Shown: piece by piece, positions 24,469 to 25,659 of the stretch
Position numbering within the stretch: the stretch's first letter is position 1
Layout: each line of letters opens with the position of its first letter
Assembly: GCA_900548705.1 (NCBI GenBank)
Contig: URLF01000037.1
Span: 1 to 25,659, forward strand
Direction: 5' to 3'
DNA length: 25,659 bases
Source of the DNA: an uncultured Porphyromonadaceae bacterium
GTDB lineage: Bacteria > Bacteroidota > Bacteroidia > Bacteroidales > Muribaculaceae
Notes under the pieces: generated by a model
Databases searched by the model: none
The model's input: the letters and a program-made list of their open reading frames with translations, nothing else
Told to the model about the DNA's origin: nothing
Program-made: the position numbers and the translations under genes

Positions 24469-25326
24469 ATGAAAAATGTTCTGACACGCTCCCTGACCGG
24501 CTTGCTTTACATAGCCATCATCGTAGGCGCGATATTCGCGGGCCGGATTTGGTTCTGGGGGCTGACGGTGCTTTTCGGAGTGCTGGGCATCAACGAATTC
24601 AACAAAATATCCAACAACGGACGTATCTCCAACACCACCTCGCTGCTCGATATGCTGGCAGGTGTGGCTCTCATTTCGGCAGGTTCTGTCATATCGGCAG
24701 CCAATATGTTGCCCGGTTTCCTCTCGTCGTGGAACCTGTCGACATTCCTCTTCGCTTACATAGTTTGCCTGCTGGCGCGGCTTATCGCCCAGCTGTATGT
24801 CCAGGACGGAAATGCCCTGGCCCATTACGCCCACTCCCTTATGGGGCAGATTTACATAGCGTTCCCGATGTGTCTGCTGGGATGGCTTTACAGTCTTACC
24901 TCTCCGGTGTTTGTCCTGTCGGTGTTCATCCTCATATGGCTCAGTGACACCGGGGCTTTCTGCGTCGGCTCATTGATTGGCCGTCATAAGCTTTTCGAAC
25001 GTATCTCCCCGAAGAAGTCTTGGGAAGGCTTTTTCGGAGGACTTTTCTTCTGCCTTGTGGCCGCCGCCGTGTTCTCGTTCTGTTTCCCCGAGGATTTCCG
25101 TGGCATGAATATCTGGCAGATGCTCGGACTCGGGGCAGTCGTCTGTGCGTTCGGCACCTGGGGTGACCTCGTGGAGTCCCTCATCAAGCGTACACTCGGG
25201 GTCAAGGACTCCGGAAACATACTCCCCGGTCACGGAGGGATTCTCGACCGTATCGACTCCCTCCTGCTCGTGGTTCCCGCCACGATGGCCTACATGCTTT
25301 CACTTGCCGTCCTGGCTTGCATATAA
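24469..25326 (+). CDS. cdsA: Phosphatidate cytidylyltransferase
   Basis: 285 residues starting MKNVLTRSLTGLLYIAII. It is a polytopic inner-membrane enzyme with about eight hydrophobic spans that makes CDP-diacylglycerol from phosphatidate and CTP. The family blocks are present: IWLSDTGAFCVGSLIGRHKLF, ISPKKSWEGFFGGL, and the C-terminal signature GVKDSGNILPGHGGILDRIDS (in about the last 45 residues), whose Asp residues bind Mg2+. It has its own promoter and is followed after 15 bases by the AIR synthase gene, which may be cotranscribed. Confidence 0.95.
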   Translation: MKNVLTRSLTGLLYIAIIVGAIFAGRIWFWGLTVLFGVLGINEFNKISNNGRISNTTSLLDMLAGVALISAGSVISAANMLPGFLSSWNLSTFLFAYIVCLLARLIAQLYVQDGNALAHYAHSLMGQIYIAFPMCLLGWLYSLTSPVFVLSVFILIWLSDTGAFCVGSLIGRHKLFERISPKKSWEGFFGGLFFCLVAAAVFSFCFPEDFRGMNIWQMLGLGAVVCAFGTWGDLVESLIKRTLGVKDSGNILPGHGGILDRIDSLLLVVPATMAYMLSLAVLACI

Positions 25327-25341
25327 TTATCTCATCAGATT

Positions 25342-25659
25342 ATGACTTCCAACGAACGATATATGATGCGCGGTGTGTCCGCTGCTAAAGAAGATGTGCA
25401 TAACGCGATAAAGAATGTCGACAAGGGGCTTTATCCCAAGGCATTCTGCAAGATAATCCCCGATATCCTCGGCGGTGACCCCGAATGGTGCAACATCATG
25501 CACGCCGACGGGGCCGGCACCAAATCGTCGCTTGCCTATGCCTACTGGCGTGAGACAGGCGACCTTTCGGTGTGGCGTGGCATCGCCCAGGACGCACTTG
25601 TCATGAACATCGATGACCTGCTCTGTGTCGGAGCAACCGACAACATATTGGTGTCCTCG
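25342..25659 (+). CDS. purM: Phosphoribosylformylglycinamidine cyclo-ligase (AIR synthase), 5' part
   Basis: 106 residues are visible, and the gene runs off the window. MTSNERYMMRGVSAAKEDVHNAI is the usual N-terminus of the Bacteroidetes form; the block HADGAGTKSSLAYAYW and the ATP/Mg-binding AQDALVMNIDDLLCVGAT are characteristic of PurM-type enzymes (PurS/PurM/SelD superfamily). It makes aminoimidazole ribotide in purine synthesis. It is divergent from classical E. coli PurM, so a PurM-related role is possible but less likely. Confidence 0.88.
   Translation, partial: MTSNERYMMRGVSAAKEDVHNAIKNVDKGLYPKAFCKIIPDILGGDPEWCNIMHADGAGTKSSLAYAYWRETGDLSVWRGIAQDALVMNIDDLLCVGATDNILVSS

Overview
The window is almost entirely (from about position 840 to the end) a fairly GC-rich Bacteroidales chromosome segment, most likely from a gut Muribaculaceae-type organism. 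The support is: several secreted proteins with a C-terminal type IX secretion (T9SS) type A-like sorting domain; a GH66 dextranase beside a SusE/SusF-like glycan-binding protein; the short Bacteroidetes-type SerA; a TonB-dependent receptor; a BspA-like leucine-rich-repeat protein; and repeated matches to the Bacteroidales promoter (-33 TTTG, -7 TAnnTTTG). The family assignment is inference. The first ~820-840 bases differ: A-rich, with a Gram-positive terminator and Shine-Dalgarno site and a Lys-rich Ig-like secreted protein typical of Lachnospiraceae. The left edge therefore looks like a chimeric assembly join, not a gene fusion.

Layout. 1-~840: foreign-looking segment with a terminator and a frameshifted secreted-protein gene. 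~840-5464 (+): three-gene, stop-start-overlapping dextran/alpha-glucan locus (T9SS-sorted protein cut at its N-terminus, SusE/F-like binding protein with a T9SS tail, GH66 dextranase). 5581-8398 (+): trkA-trkH potassium uptake. 8537-11029 (-): internally shortened DUF362 protein followed by a TonB-dependent receptor. 11254-11325 (-): tRNA-Arg(CCG) with its own promoter and terminator. 11510-13966 (-): serC-serA-cupin operon (serine synthesis plus an FdtA-like sugar ketoisomerase-type cupin). 14152-15675 (-): LRR protein. 15733-16305 (-): Crp/Fnr regulator. 16341-17627 (-): rarA. 17859-20896 (+): small membrane protein, PstS-like lipoprotein, TPR protein. 20982-21761 (+): nitroreductase. 22004-24391 (+): small membrane protein and a subtilisin-like protease with a degenerate sorting tail. 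24469-25326 (+): cdsA. 25342-end (+): AIR synthase, cut by the window edge.

Functionally this is mostly housekeeping (K+ uptake, serine and phospholipid synthesis, replication-fork repair, purine synthesis) interspersed with envelope and secretion cargo. The most unusual items are the T9SS-tailed proteins in the dextran locus, the DUF362 gene that lacks the centre of its family fold but keeps its frame, the cupin appended to serC-serA, and an inverted repeat that encloses the -7 element in front of the LRR gene just downstream of the Crp-type regulator. No CRISPR array, insertion sequence, prophage or clearly new defence system is visible.
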